Below, one piece after another: positions 27,238-35,378 of a stretch of DNA of 64,000 nt. The translations under genes and the position numbers were made by a program. Numbering within the stretch: position 1 is the first letter of the stretch; each line of letters begins with the position of its first letter. Origin of the DNA: JBKCUI01 sp052161625 (GTDB lineage Bacteria; Planctomycetota; Planctomycetia; Pirellulales; Pirellulaceae); the NCBI GenBank assembly GCA_052161625.1, contig CP197412.1, one strand, 5' to 3'. Below the pieces are notes generated by a model. That model did no database searches. It was not told the DNA's origin and was given only the letters and a program-made list of their open reading frames with translations.

Positions 27238-29609
27238 GGGATCCACATTTTCACTCGGTACACAATACCTTGAACAAAGTCCTTCACCAAAGCCCAACCC
27301 AAAGGGCCTCGCCCTGTTTCGATGGCAACTCGAGCTCCAGCACCTGTCATCGCGAAGTCTGCAGGGATGGGAGCTCGCGGCTTGAACCTTACCGACACGA
27401 ACGATTGCCGCGATCCTGAATTCGCTTCGGTATTCGTCTCGGAGTGCTCGGTGCGCCACATCGACTCTCGGTCCAATTCCAATTCGATGGTCGACTGGGG
27501 AGACGCTACGAGGCGAGCAAACGCTTTAGTGCGTTCCTTCGTTCCACTCGACAACTCCTCTAACTTTTGTTCCGGGATCTTCGTATCAAAATACCACCCA
27601 CCCTTTTCGTCACGGATCGAAAAGAGCCATTGGCCCATTCGAAGCGGCCTATCTTGAAGTTTGGTTTCGATATCCCAGGTTTCGATCACCCCATCCATCG
27701 GCGCAACCACGGCGAGCCCCTGGCACTGCGCTTCGATCAGCGCAAGGGTTGATATTTCCAGGCCATGGATCTCTTCGAGCGCCATCCGCTCGCTCTCGAG
27801 CGCGTCTCGTTGCGCGGGGGGAATCGATCGATCTCGCAAGAGTCGATCCTGAACCTCTCGCAATCGTTGCTCGGTCTTGGCATGCGTCGCGAGCATTTGA
27901 TCTCGCTCCGCGAACAGTTTAGGCGAACTCAATCGAAGGCATAGATCACCGGCTTTCACTCGTTCCCCTCGACGCACCAAAACCTCCGACACAACTCCTT
28001 CTTCGGGAGCAAAGATCTCGTGAACGGACTGCGGTGATAGGGACGCGGTCGCTTCGATCTGAATGGGAACAGGAATTGCGAGCACACTCAGGACAATAAA
28101 CAGGAGGGATACGACCGCCAGAACTTTGGCCCCAACAAGCCCCCGGAGCTTGGCGAACCGAGTGGCTCGCCCCACACTACGCAAAGGATTGAAAGAACTC
28201 GGGACATTGGCGAGAAGCTTGAGCGTGAGCGCGGCGCGCTGCGAGTAGTCTTTATGAGGAATCACACCATTGGACCAAGTCATCAATAGACTGACGCCGC
28301 GATCACCATCCTCTATCAATGGCGTCCACACTGTTTTCGATTCGAAGAGACTGCGAAGAGTCCCTCCCCCATCTGCAATTTTGGAGGTATCGATCGCAAA
28401 GGGTTGGAGCCAAACATAACGTTCGATTCCGAGCGACTGACGCCAGGGCATGTCGTCGGCGTCCATGCGACCTGCACCACCCTCCACGCATGGGGTGCCA
28501 CCAGCTCGACGGTCCAAGTCCGTGATCATCCTTTCGGTCAACGCAATGGCATCGGCCCGACGGTCCAATCGATCAAGCCCAGCCACGGCCAAAACTCGCC
28601 AACGAGCGCGACTCCGCTGCAATAAAACGACATGCTCAGCCTGCTCTTCCTCTTGAATCGATCTCAACGCCTGCCCGACGCAAGCTTGCGGATCCTTTGC
28701 AAAAGAATCTAACAGCAGCCGAGTGGTCGCGAGATGTCGTCGCTCCTGCTCTAACAATCGAGTTCGATGATGCCGAAAGTACTCAGCGATCAAATCCGAC
28801 ATCTGCGATGCGAATCGCAAGTAACCTCGCTGGCTCGATGGTCCGCCGCTCGGGGGTTGAGCAATCTCTAACCATATCTCCCCCCCTTCTATCTGGATCG
28901 GGATCGGGCAAAGGAGGAGCAAGGAGTCGAGCGGATTACGAGGCCGATTGCTGCCGACCAATACATCTCGGGGAGGAACGAGGACTGGTTGGTTTTCTTT
29001 CCGAACGGCGTCGAGCAGCTGGCGATGCTCGTGGGTTGGAGCAAGAGACGAGCTTAGGTCCCATTCGTTGGAGAAAAGCGCGTCACGGTCTTCACCCACA
29101 GCCGACTTCACAGCCGAATTCACAGCCGAATTCACAGCCGACTCCAACTCCGACTCCAAACGCTCGAGAAGGGCAAGGGGTGGTTCCATCGCGTCATGAC
29201 TTGCCAGCCCCGACGACTCCACGGATTGACATAGCACGCGAGTCAACTGCGACGCTTCAAACAATCGCCACTTCCATTCGGAGTCCCAAACCCAAATTCC
29301 GACACCTTCAGCTCCCATCGCTTGCAGGATTCGCGGCAAGGCAAAGCGGAGAAATTCACGCGGGGTGATGGGCTTAGCCGTCGCAGCTTGGATCTCATCG
29401 ACCCAATGCCGGATACGATCTTTCGTCTGCTGGACGACAGCCGAATCCAAGGGAAGTGGACTGCGTCGATCCGCGCCGGAATGGGTAGCCAGTCGCTCGA
29501 AATCGCTGCCATCGCTGTCGATGGACGCGCCAAAGTCACTGCGATGTGCCGAGTGGGCTCGCGTTTCTCCCGAGATGGATTGGATGGGTGGATTGCCGTC
29601 GATGCGCAT
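27234..29609 (-). CDS. GAF-domain protein fused to a HlyD-like adaptor
   Basis: A 791-residue protein. The N-terminal half is soluble, with two segments of GAF-like character (FALPRILQAMGAEGVGIWVW and, later, a sensor-like stretch around EEEQAEHVVLLQRSRARWRV). A membrane helix follows at about 500 (VLAVVSLLFIVLSVLAIPVP), then a HlyD-like periplasmic part with lipoyl halves (HEIFAPEEGVVSEVLVRRGE) and a short coiled coil. A tandem SAVN/SAVK repeat (about residues 150-170) comes from a 12-bp DNA repeat at 29099-29147. This suggests cytoplasmic sensing joined to an export adaptor. It is the first gene of the three-gene run. Confidence 0.82.
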   Translation of the reverse strand: MRIDGNPPIQSISGETRAHSAHRSDFGASIDSDGSDFERLATHSGADRRSPLPLDSAVVQQTKDRIRHWVDEIQAATAKPITPREFLRFALPRILQAMGAEGVGIWVWDSEWKWRLFEASQLTRVLCQSVESSGLASHDAMEPPLALLERLESELESAVNSAVNSAVKSAVGEDRDALFSNEWDLSSSLAPTHEHRQLLDAVRKENQPVLVPPRDVLVGSNRPRNPLDSLLLLCPIPIQIEGGEIWLEIAQPPSGGPSSQRGYLRFASQMSDLIAEYFRHHRTRLLEQERRHLATTRLLLDSFAKDPQACVGQALRSIQEEEQAEHVVLLQRSRARWRVLAVAGLDRLDRRADAIALTERMITDLDRRAGGTPCVEGGAGRMDADDMPWRQSLGIERYVWLQPFAIDTSKIADGGGTLRSLFESKTVWTPLIEDGDRGVSLLMTWSNGVIPHKDYSQRAALTLKLLANVPSSFNPLRSVGRATRFAKLRGLVGAKVLAVVSLLFIVLSVLAIPVPIQIEATASLSPQSVHEIFAPEEGVVSEVLVRRGERVKAGDLCLRLSSPKLFAERDQMLATHAKTEQRLREVQDRLLRDRSIPPAQRDALESERMALEEIHGLEISTLALIEAQCQGLAVVAPMDGVIETWDIETKLQDRPLRMGQWLFSIRDEKGGWYFDTKIPEQKLEELSSGTKERTKAFARLVASPQSTIELELDRESMWRTEHSETNTEANSGSRQSFVSVRFKPRAPIPADFAMTGAGARVAIETGRGPLGWALVKDFVQGIVYRVKMWIP

Positions 29610-29709
29610 GGTTCACCGGGTACCATATTCCGTCGACGGAGTGCAATAGAAGCTTAACGACGGATCGCGGCCGTTCTGTTCCCATGCGCAAAAAGGAATG
29701 GAGAGCAGT

Positions 29710-30927
29710 CTAGAACCAGGGGTAAAAAAGACGGGTGCCGGTCGTTGATTCGCCTGGGGGAATTTCAACAAAGCCGATGCTGCTAGCGAGCGATGCGATG
29801 TCTCCCGAACCTTGCGATCGTTCGACGGCGAGCGTTCCTTGTTCGCTCTGAGTTACCAATCGAAACCAAAGCAAGGGAAGCTTTTTTTCATCATCCGCTT
29901 GAACCGAAACAGACATCGCCCCCGAACAGGGGATCCCTCCAGCAGCCCGCTGAAGGATGGGTAAGGCGAATCGCCTAAATGTCACGGCGACGCTGACCGG
30001 ATTGCCCGGGAGGCCCAAAATTGGCTTTCCATCATCTGTAATCGCTCCGAGGATGGGCTTGCCTGGACGGATAGGGAGCTTGTGAAACAATACCTCCGCA
30101 CCAGCCCGCCGAATCGCTTCGGGAACATGATCCGAATCTCCCATCGATACACCGCCGGTCAGGAGAATGGCATCGCAGAATGCAAGCTTCTGTGTAAGCT
30201 CCGATTGAATCTGATCCAGCGAGTCGTGAATGCGAGCCACAATAGGTTCCGCCCAGCCAGTTTGGAGTAACGCCGACGTGAGAAAGGGGCCGTTCGAATC
30301 GCGAATCTGCCAAGGCTCGATCGGAACTCCAGGTGGCAAAATCTCATCCCCCGTGTTAATGATGCCCACGCGAAGCCGGCGAAAGACCGTAACGTCAGCC
30401 CCTTCCTGAAACGTCGCTACTCCTGCAATGGCATTCGGCCCCAAACGACAACCAGCCGACAGTACCACTCCCCCCAATTCCGCATTCTCTCCACGTCGAC
30501 GTATGTTCTGCCCGGGCATGCAATCACTTACCGAAACTTGAAGGCGAATGGCGGCGGTCTCCTTCGAACACGGGAGCTCCAAACAATCTTCCCTTCGAAT
30601 AACCAAGTCCGCATGTTCGGGGACTGCCGCTCCGGTGAAAATCTTTACCGCATATCCAGAGGGGAGTGATGCAGGAGGTGCGCCGGCCGCAAGGGTCGAT
30701 GCGACAGGTATTTCGCTGGCACCGAGATCCGATATCCGAACGGCGTAACCATCCATCGCAGAGACATCCATCGACGGACTGGGGCGAAAAGCGCAGATCG
30801 GGGCAGCGAGGATTCGACCGCAAGCCTCCGAGAATGCGACTTGCTCGATTCCGATCGGATGGATCCTGCTCATGAAACTCTCGAAAACCGAACCGATCTC
30901 ATCTTGGATCGATGGTTTTGGATTCAT
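29710..30927 (-). CDS. moeA: Molybdopterin molybdotransferase MoeA
   Basis: A 405-residue enzyme that inserts molybdate into adenylylated molybdopterin to complete the molybdenum cofactor. Motifs include SPSMDVSAMDGYAV near the N-terminus, INTGDEI, TGGVSMGDSDHVPEA, KPILGAITDDGKPILGLPGN and PVSVAVTFRRFALPI. The C-terminal beta-barrel domain is present. Length is normal. No other cofactor gene is adjacent; the MerC-like gene lies 29 bp upstream on the same strand and could be co-transcribed. Confidence 0.96.
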   Translation of the reverse strand: MNPKPSIQDEIGSVFESFMSRIHPIGIEQVAFSEACGRILAAPICAFRPSPSMDVSAMDGYAVRISDLGASEIPVASTLAAGAPPASLPSGYAVKIFTGAAVPEHADLVIRREDCLELPCSKETAAIRLQVSVSDCMPGQNIRRRGENAELGGVVLSAGCRLGPNAIAGVATFQEGADVTVFRRLRVGIINTGDEILPPGVPIEPWQIRDSNGPFLTSALLQTGWAEPIVARIHDSLDQIQSELTQKLAFCDAILLTGGVSMGDSDHVPEAIRRAGAEVLFHKLPIRPGKPILGAITDDGKPILGLPGNPVSVAVTFRRFALPILQRAAGGIPCSGAMSVSVQADDEKKLPLLWFRLVTQSEQGTLAVERSQGSGDIASLASSIGFVEIPPGESTTGTRLFYPWF

Positions 30928-30956
30928 GACTGAGTGTCCAAGCAGAAGTGATAGGG

Positions 30957-31571
30957 CTATGCCGCTTGTGCGGTAGGGAGTTCCTCAAGCGACTCTTCTG
31001 GGCGAGTGCAAGCACATTTGGAGGGACACCCCCCAAAAGATCGCCTCAGGTTCAAGAAGTGAGCAAGGATCAACAAGCCTCCACCGATCGGAGTCAACCA
31101 AGGTTGAATGGTCTCCCACGGAAGTCCCGAAAATCCAGCCGATGCGACGAATGTGTCGGATGAACTCTCGTCTTGGCTGAGGCTATCGTCTTGGCTGTGG
31201 TCGTGGTACGGACAGTTTTCTTCGTCGTGCTGGCTCGCATGGACATGCCCTGCAGCGGCCAAGCCCGATGGCGAACAGCAGTGATCGGGGAGCAAAAAGG
31301 CTGCGGCAAGAATCATCCCCAACCCAGTTCCGGAAAGGGTGAGAACTCGAATGTCGCCGAACCGACGGTAAGCCGGGATGATGGAAACCGATACAATCGA
31401 CACGCAAACGATCGCAGCAATCTGGTGAAAGAGAGGACTAGCCATCCATTCCGTGAATTGGAGCGTCGGCAAGAATGCAAGCAATACAGGAGTCGCAGCG
31501 CAGTGAACCGCACACAAGGCGGATGCGGCGATTCCCATTCGATCCTTCCATTGGCTTCCGCTTTTCTCCAT
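30957..31571 (-). CDS. MerC-domain membrane protein with His-rich loop
   Basis: A 204-residue membrane protein. The first helix ASALCAVHCAATPVLLAFLP carries the paired cysteines typical of MerC-type metal-uptake proteins. Three further helices follow (QIAAIVCVSIVSVSIIPAYR, VLTLSGTGLGMILAAAFLLP, PIGGGLLILAHFLNL). Between helices 3 and 4 is a loop with DHCC and a cluster of histidines and acids (GHVHASQHDEENCPYHDHSQ), which probably binds metal. MerC proteins carry Hg(II) in mercury resistance operons, but no merA or merR is present here, so the metal may be different. It is divergent from the YggS-like gene. Confidence 0.82.
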   Translation of the reverse strand: MEKSGSQWKDRMGIAASALCAVHCAATPVLLAFLPTLQFTEWMASPLFHQIAAIVCVSIVSVSIIPAYRRFGDIRVLTLSGTGLGMILAAAFLLPDHCCSPSGLAAAGHVHASQHDEENCPYHDHSQDDSLSQDESSSDTFVASAGFSGLPWETIQPWLTPIGGGLLILAHFLNLRRSFGGCPSKCACTRPEESLEELPTAQAA

Positions 31572-31697
31572 AATTCAGCTCGCAGTCGGGGAGAGAGGTA
31601 TCTTTTCCAGAGGCTCCAAGTTTATCGGAAAGAGTCGCTGTTGCAATACGATTGCAAAAACTTTTTCTTCGCAGAAATTCATCTAGGTGTAGGGGTT

Positions 31698-32432
31698 ATG
31701 TCGTTGACCGTTTCCCGCATGCAAGTGGTAGACCGCTACCAACAAGCGATTTCTCGGGTGTCGAACGCTTGCCAGCGAGCCGGTCGGACAGTCGATGCCG
31801 TTACGATAGTCGGAGTGACAAAATACGTCGGCTCCGAGGAAGCTCGGTGGCTAGCCGAGGCTGGGTGCTTCGACTTGGGCGAAAGCCGTCCGCAATCGCT
31901 TTGGGAAAAGGGGGAAGCGTTACGCGAGTTACCCATTCGCTGGCACCTTATTGGGCATTTGCAACGCAATAAAGTTTCCCGGACGCTTTCCTACACGCGA
32001 TGCATTCACTCTGTGGACTCGGATCGATTGCTAAGACAAATCCTTCACGATTCGCGTGAACTCGCGAAGCCTCTCTCGTTTCTCATCGAGATCAATATCT
32101 CAAACGATGCTTCCAAGACAGGGCTTTCGTTCGATGATGCGAAAAGGTTGATTCAGTCTTGGAAAGAGATCCTGCGGGGAGCGAACACCGATGAATATTC
32201 CCAAACCACGCCACTCCAGCTCGATGGATTGATGGGCATGGGAAGTTTGGACGGAAGCGAACTGCAAACGCGTAAAGAGTTCGAATCGTTACGGTTGTTT
32301 CGGAACGCATGCGAGGCAGAATTCGGACTGCGGCTCCCTCAACTTTCGATGGGGATGAGTGACGACTTCGAATGGGCCATCGAGGAAGGAGCAACGATGG
32401 TCCGACTCGGATCGACTCTTTTCCTAGCGTAG
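31698..32432 (+). CDS. yggS: YggS/PLPBP-type pyridoxal phosphate homeostasis protein
   Basis: A 244-residue single-domain PLP-binding protein. The Schiff-base lysine lies in TIVGVTKYV, with RWHLIGHLQRNKV, LIEINISNDASKTGL and the C-terminal LSMGMSDDFEWAIEEGATMV-R-LGS phosphate-binding segment. These proteins lack known catalysis and buffer free PLP in the cytoplasm. ATG 31698 is chosen because the 175 codons open upstream are antisense to the MerC-like gene and do not match the family. The 126-bp gap to the MerC-like gene should hold both divergent promoters; I could not single out convincing elements. Confidence 0.95.
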   Translation: MSLTVSRMQVVDRYQQAISRVSNACQRAGRTVDAVTIVGVTKYVGSEEARWLAEAGCFDLGESRPQSLWEKGEALRELPIRWHLIGHLQRNKVSRTLSYTRCIHSVDSDRLLRQILHDSRELAKPLSFLIEINISNDASKTGLSFDDAKRLIQSWKEILRGANTDEYSQTTPLQLDGLMGMGSLDGSELQTRKEFESLRLFRNACEAEFGLRLPQLSMGMSDDFEWAIEEGATMVRLGSTLFLA

Positions 32433-32440
32433 TCAACTGC

Positions 32441-32525
32441 TTATATCGAGTTCAAGGTTATATCGAGTTCAAGGTTATTTCGAGTTCAAGGTTATTTCGA
32501 GTTCAAGGTTATTTCGAGTTCAAGG
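32441..32525 (+). repeat. Five tandem 17-bp repeats
   Basis: TTATATCGAGTTCAAGG occurs twice, then TTATTTCGAGTTCAAGG three times, without gaps, beginning 8 bases after the YggS-like stop codon. The single difference (A or T at position 5) shows the array grew by duplication of two variants. Confidence 0.95.
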
Positions 32526-32708
32526 TTTCATACCGCATTGAAGCTGCACAACGTATGAACTTGCCCCCGGGTTGCATTGCGAACAGATTGCACCGCACGC
32601 AGCTGAAAGACTTCCGTACCGACTTACGTACCGCTCCCCAAAAGATGGGCGCTCCCCAAAAGATGGGTGCCACCTATTCGCTCTCCCCCTCCCCCAAAAG
32701 ATGGGTGC

Positions 32709-32772
32709 CTTCTATTAGCCCCTTCTATTAGCCCCTTCTATTAGCCCCTTCTATTAGCCCCTTCTATTAGCC
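32709..32772 (+). repeat. Five tandem 13-bp repeats
   Basis: The unit CTTCTATTAGCCC is repeated five times without interruption; the last copy lacks its final C. It is the 3' flank of a GGGTGCC element, amplified in tandem. Confidence 0.95.
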
Positions 32773-32936
32773 TTCTTTTGCGCCTCGGCGCCGTGGCGAG
32801 AAACGTCCCCCCCAGTAGATGGGTGCCTTCTATCAAGAATGCTTTTCTATCTGCTTCTCTCCTTCGCGCCGTAGCGCCTTGGCGAGAAACCTCCTCGCAC
32901 CAATCCTCTCTCCTACATGGGTGCCACAATCTCTCC
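32761..32936 (+). repeat. 176-bp direct repeat, copy 1
   Basis: This 176-bp segment is repeated at 33275-33450 with no difference that I could find. It carries two GGGTGCC elements. Perfect identity over this length points to a recent duplication or to gene conversion. Confidence 0.9.
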
Positions 32937-33274
32937 CTATTTGCTCTCCATTGAGCCTCTGCGCGTTTACAAAAACCTCCCCCGGCGCCGCTCCCCCTCG
33001 ATAGATGGGTGCCTCCTATCCGTTTGCGCTTTCGCGACTTTGCGAGAATCCCCCCAATGCGTGGGTGCCTTCGATCTTCCTCATGCGTGGGTGCCTTCAA
33101 TCTTCCTCCTCCCCCAAAAGATGGGTGCCTTCTATTCGTTCTACTCCCATCCTGGGCACCCCACTTTCGCCCCCTTATCCTCCTTTGCACCTTCGCGACT
33201 TTGCGAGAATCCCCCCCAACTCCCCCCAATGCGTGGGTGCCTTCGATCTACCCCCTCCCCCAAAAGATGGGTGC

Positions 33275-33450
33275 CTTCTATTAGCCTTCTTTTGCGCCTC
33301 GGCGCCGTGGCGAGAAACGTCCCCCCCAGTAGATGGGTGCCTTCTATCAAGAATGCTTTTCTATCTGCTTCTCTCCTTCGCGCCGTAGCGCCTTGGCGAG
33401 AAACCTCCTCGCACCAATCCTCTCTCCTACATGGGTGCCACAATCTCTCC
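33275..33450 (+). repeat. 176-bp direct repeat, copy 2
   Basis: Second copy of 32761-32936, offset by 514 bp, ending about 110 bp before the RAYT-like start codon. Confidence 0.9.
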
Positions 33451-33560
33451 AGAATGCTCGCATTCCCCCACTCCAAAATGTTCTTCTATTTGGTTGCAAC
33501 CCGCTCCCCCATCCCATAACGTAATAGGATCTACACCCCGAACCTCTGGAGAGATCCATC

Positions 33561-34718
33561 ATGTCCAGCACGCTCCGTTCTGAGCAATTCGTTAGCAACG
33601 AAATCTGCCTTGTCCATTGCTACAACCGTTGTGTCCGTCGCGCCTTTCTGGCCGGCTTCGATGAGCTCACCAGCACAGACTACTCCCACCGAAGAGAATG
33701 GATTCGCCAAAGACTCGAATCCCTTGCCTCCGTCTTTGGTATCGACGTTCTCGAATATGCCGTCCTATCCAATCACCTCCATGTCGTCCTCCGCAATCGT
33801 CCCGACGTCGTGGCTACTTGGTCTGACCAAGAAGTTGCCACACGTTGGCTGCGACTCTTTCCTGGTACCCGGATCCTCGATGTCTTGGCCGAGGCCAACG
33901 AAGAAGATGTCCGAAGCGCCGTAGCCGATCCAGAAAAGATCAAAGAGTATCGAAGCCGACTCTCCGATATCTCTTGGTTCATGCGCTCTCTCGCCGAAGT
34001 CATCGCCAGGCGAGCCAATGCAGAAGACAAATGCACCGGTTGCTTCTGGGAAGGCCGATTCAAAGCCAATCGGCTTCTCGATGAAGCCGGTTTGCTCGCA
34101 TGCGCCATGTATGTCGATCTCAATGTCCTCCGCGCGAATCTAGCCGAAACGATCGAACTCTCCATCCACACCTCCGTGTACGATCGTCTCCAAGCTGCCA
34201 ACGGTGCAATGATCGAATCGACGGCTCTGGATCGTGTTCCTTTATCGAAAGAGGAATCGATCAAGACGAGGACCAAGATGACGGTGGAGGAGCAAAAGAA
34301 GGCTCGTCAGAACCGTGGCCCCCGTCCTCTGGTCCCCAGAGACGCTTGGTTGGCCCCCTTCACGCTCGACCCCAAGGTGAACTCGTTGGATCCCGAGCCC
34401 TGCACCAATGGTCTGCGAGCCAGCAACAAAGGGTTCTTGAACATGAACCTGGAAGACTATGTGAAGTTATTGCGTTGGACAGCGGAGCAGAAGGGTCATC
34501 CTCCTGGGAGATTGCATCCGGTCCCCGAATCCTTGAAGCCCTTATTCTCTGGGCTGGGAGTCGAACCCAGCATGTGGTGCGACTTGGTATGGAACTACAC
34601 GAAGTACTTTGGCACCAGCCGCTGTAGTGGAAGTCCCAAGTCGATGGTAGCCGACGCGGAGCGGACCAACAATCGCTGGAGTCGCGGCCAGCGGCTCGTC
34701 GCCGCTTGCTTCGCTTAG
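33561..34718 (+). CDS. RAYT-like / IS200-family Y1 HUH transposase
   Basis: A 385-residue protein of the transposase family linked to REP sequences. The HUH motif is SNHLHVVLR (His72, His74). The family segments FWEGRFKANRLLDEAGLLAC (about 162-181) and MYVDLNVLRANLAE (the usual Y-I-E/D-LNPVRA) follow. Y1 HUH enzymes nick single-stranded DNA with a tyrosine; the exact catalytic Tyr cannot be fixed by eye. It is longer than the 150-240 residues of common RAYTs, with about 170 extra C-terminal residues of unknown role. The reading frame is intact. Short hairpin repeats in the same orientation flank it on both sides, as expected for a RAYT with its REP targets. Confidence 0.85.
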   Translation: MSSTLRSEQFVSNEICLVHCYNRCVRRAFLAGFDELTSTDYSHRREWIRQRLESLASVFGIDVLEYAVLSNHLHVVLRNRPDVVATWSDQEVATRWLRLFPGTRILDVLAEANEEDVRSAVADPEKIKEYRSRLSDISWFMRSLAEVIARRANAEDKCTGCFWEGRFKANRLLDEAGLLACAMYVDLNVLRANLAETIELSIHTSVYDRLQAANGAMIESTALDRVPLSKEESIKTRTKMTVEEQKKARQNRGPRPLVPRDAWLAPFTLDPKVNSLDPEPCTNGLRASNKGFLNMNLEDYVKLLRWTAEQKGHPPGRLHPVPESLKPLFSGLGVEPSMWCDLVWNYTKYFGTSRCSGSPKSMVADAERTNNRWSRGQRLVAACFA

Positions 34719-34973
34719 TGGCCCTCGGTTAGCAAAAGCTTGCTTGGCCTAGCCGCTCGCTCTGTTACCAACCCCCTCGCGGTGCCCACTCCACCATGGC
34801 GCCATAGCGAGAGCCCCCTCTCGCCTCGCCCAAACTCCAGCACTGGGCCATGTTCGCAGCTGCGCACTTCCTGGCCCCATCGGCCGCAACCCTGTCCAAA
34901 TTGGCCCCAAATCCCGCTTCCGCAGCCCCATTCTTCCACCCCGATCCCCATTCTCCCCGCACAGCTCCCCCCG

Positions 34974-35060
34974 ATAAGTGGGTGCCACCTATGGTGCTGG
35001 GTGATAAGTGGGTGCCACCTATGGTGTGTTGGTGGAAAGATAGGTGGGTGCCTCTTATGG
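34974..35060 (+). repeat. Three GGGTGCC hairpin repeats downstream of the RAYT-like gene
   Basis: Copies start near 34974, 35003 and 35040. The first two are identical and fold as ATA-a-GTGG(GTG)CCAC-c-TAT. The third folds as ATAGG-t-GG(GTG)CC-t-CTTAT. Orientation is the same as upstream of the gene. The rest of 34719-35378 shows no gene. Confidence 0.8.
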
Positions 35061-35330
35061 TGTTCGGCTGAAGAACAGCGGAACGTTTTGGCGAATCCAA
35101 AAGGCAGAGAAGATCCTTGCGATCCGATCATCGATAGTGAGTGGCAGATGGGATGACGACCGAACGGCGGTCAAGTACGAAATGAAACGGAACCGAAAGC
35201 AAGCACTCCCCAAACTTGACGAGTCGCCAAGACCGAAATCCGATGCACGTCAAAAAACTCAGAGATCCCAATGATTACCATACCGCAACTGTGCCATAAA
35301 AGCAAATGCACCCTAGCAGGAGTCGCGATT

Positions 35331-35359
35331 TAAGAAAACCTTGAACGGTTTTGTTCTTA
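35331..35359 (-). terminator. Possible terminator of the amidohydrolase operon
   Basis: TAAGAAAACC and GGTTTTGTTCTTA flank a 6-base loop, giving a 6-bp core stem (AAAACC/GGTTTT) plus partial extension, 20 bases beyond the last stop codon of the minus-strand run. On the minus strand the right arm, GGTTTTCTTA, gives only a short T-rich tail, so this is a weak candidate. Confidence 0.4.
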
Positions 35360-35378
35360 AACGTTGGACAAACTGTTG

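Larger units (their letters stand above)
32640..33445 (+). repeat. Field of GGGTGCC hairpin repeats upstream of the RAYT-like gene
   Basis: About a dozen copies of a short element with core TGGGTGCC lie here, all in the same orientation as the transposase gene downstream: near 32662, 32699, 32817, 32916, 33004, 33062, 33085, 33120, 33233, 33267, 33331 and 33430. Several fold as TAGA-t-GG(GTG)CC-t-TCTA or GATAG-at-GG(GTG)CC-tc-CTATC. Surrounding filler is C-rich and contains fragments repeated several times (TTTGCGAGAATCCCCCC, CCTTGGCGAGAAACCTCC). No real gene is seen between 32433 and 33560; the long open frames on both strands are artefacts of the repeats. Confidence 0.8.

Noticed and set aside
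30957..31571. Mercury resistance operon
   Set aside because: Only a MerC-like gene is present; no merA, merR, merT or merP is in the vicinity.
32441..32525. The five 17-bp repeats as replication iterons
   Set aside because: No replication initiator gene or AT-rich unwinding region is nearby, and the context is ordinary chromosomal genes.
32640..33445. CRISPR array, considered because of the many short repeats
   Set aside because: Spacing is irregular, repeats are degenerate hairpins about 20 bp long, and no cas gene is present; the neighbour is a RAYT-like transposase.
32741..33519. Open frames on both strands (up to 200 residues) in the repeat field, with periodic RRHP or MGAFY motifs
   Set aside because: They are translations of the GGGTGCC repeats, exist on both strands and in several frames, and lack any gene-like composition.
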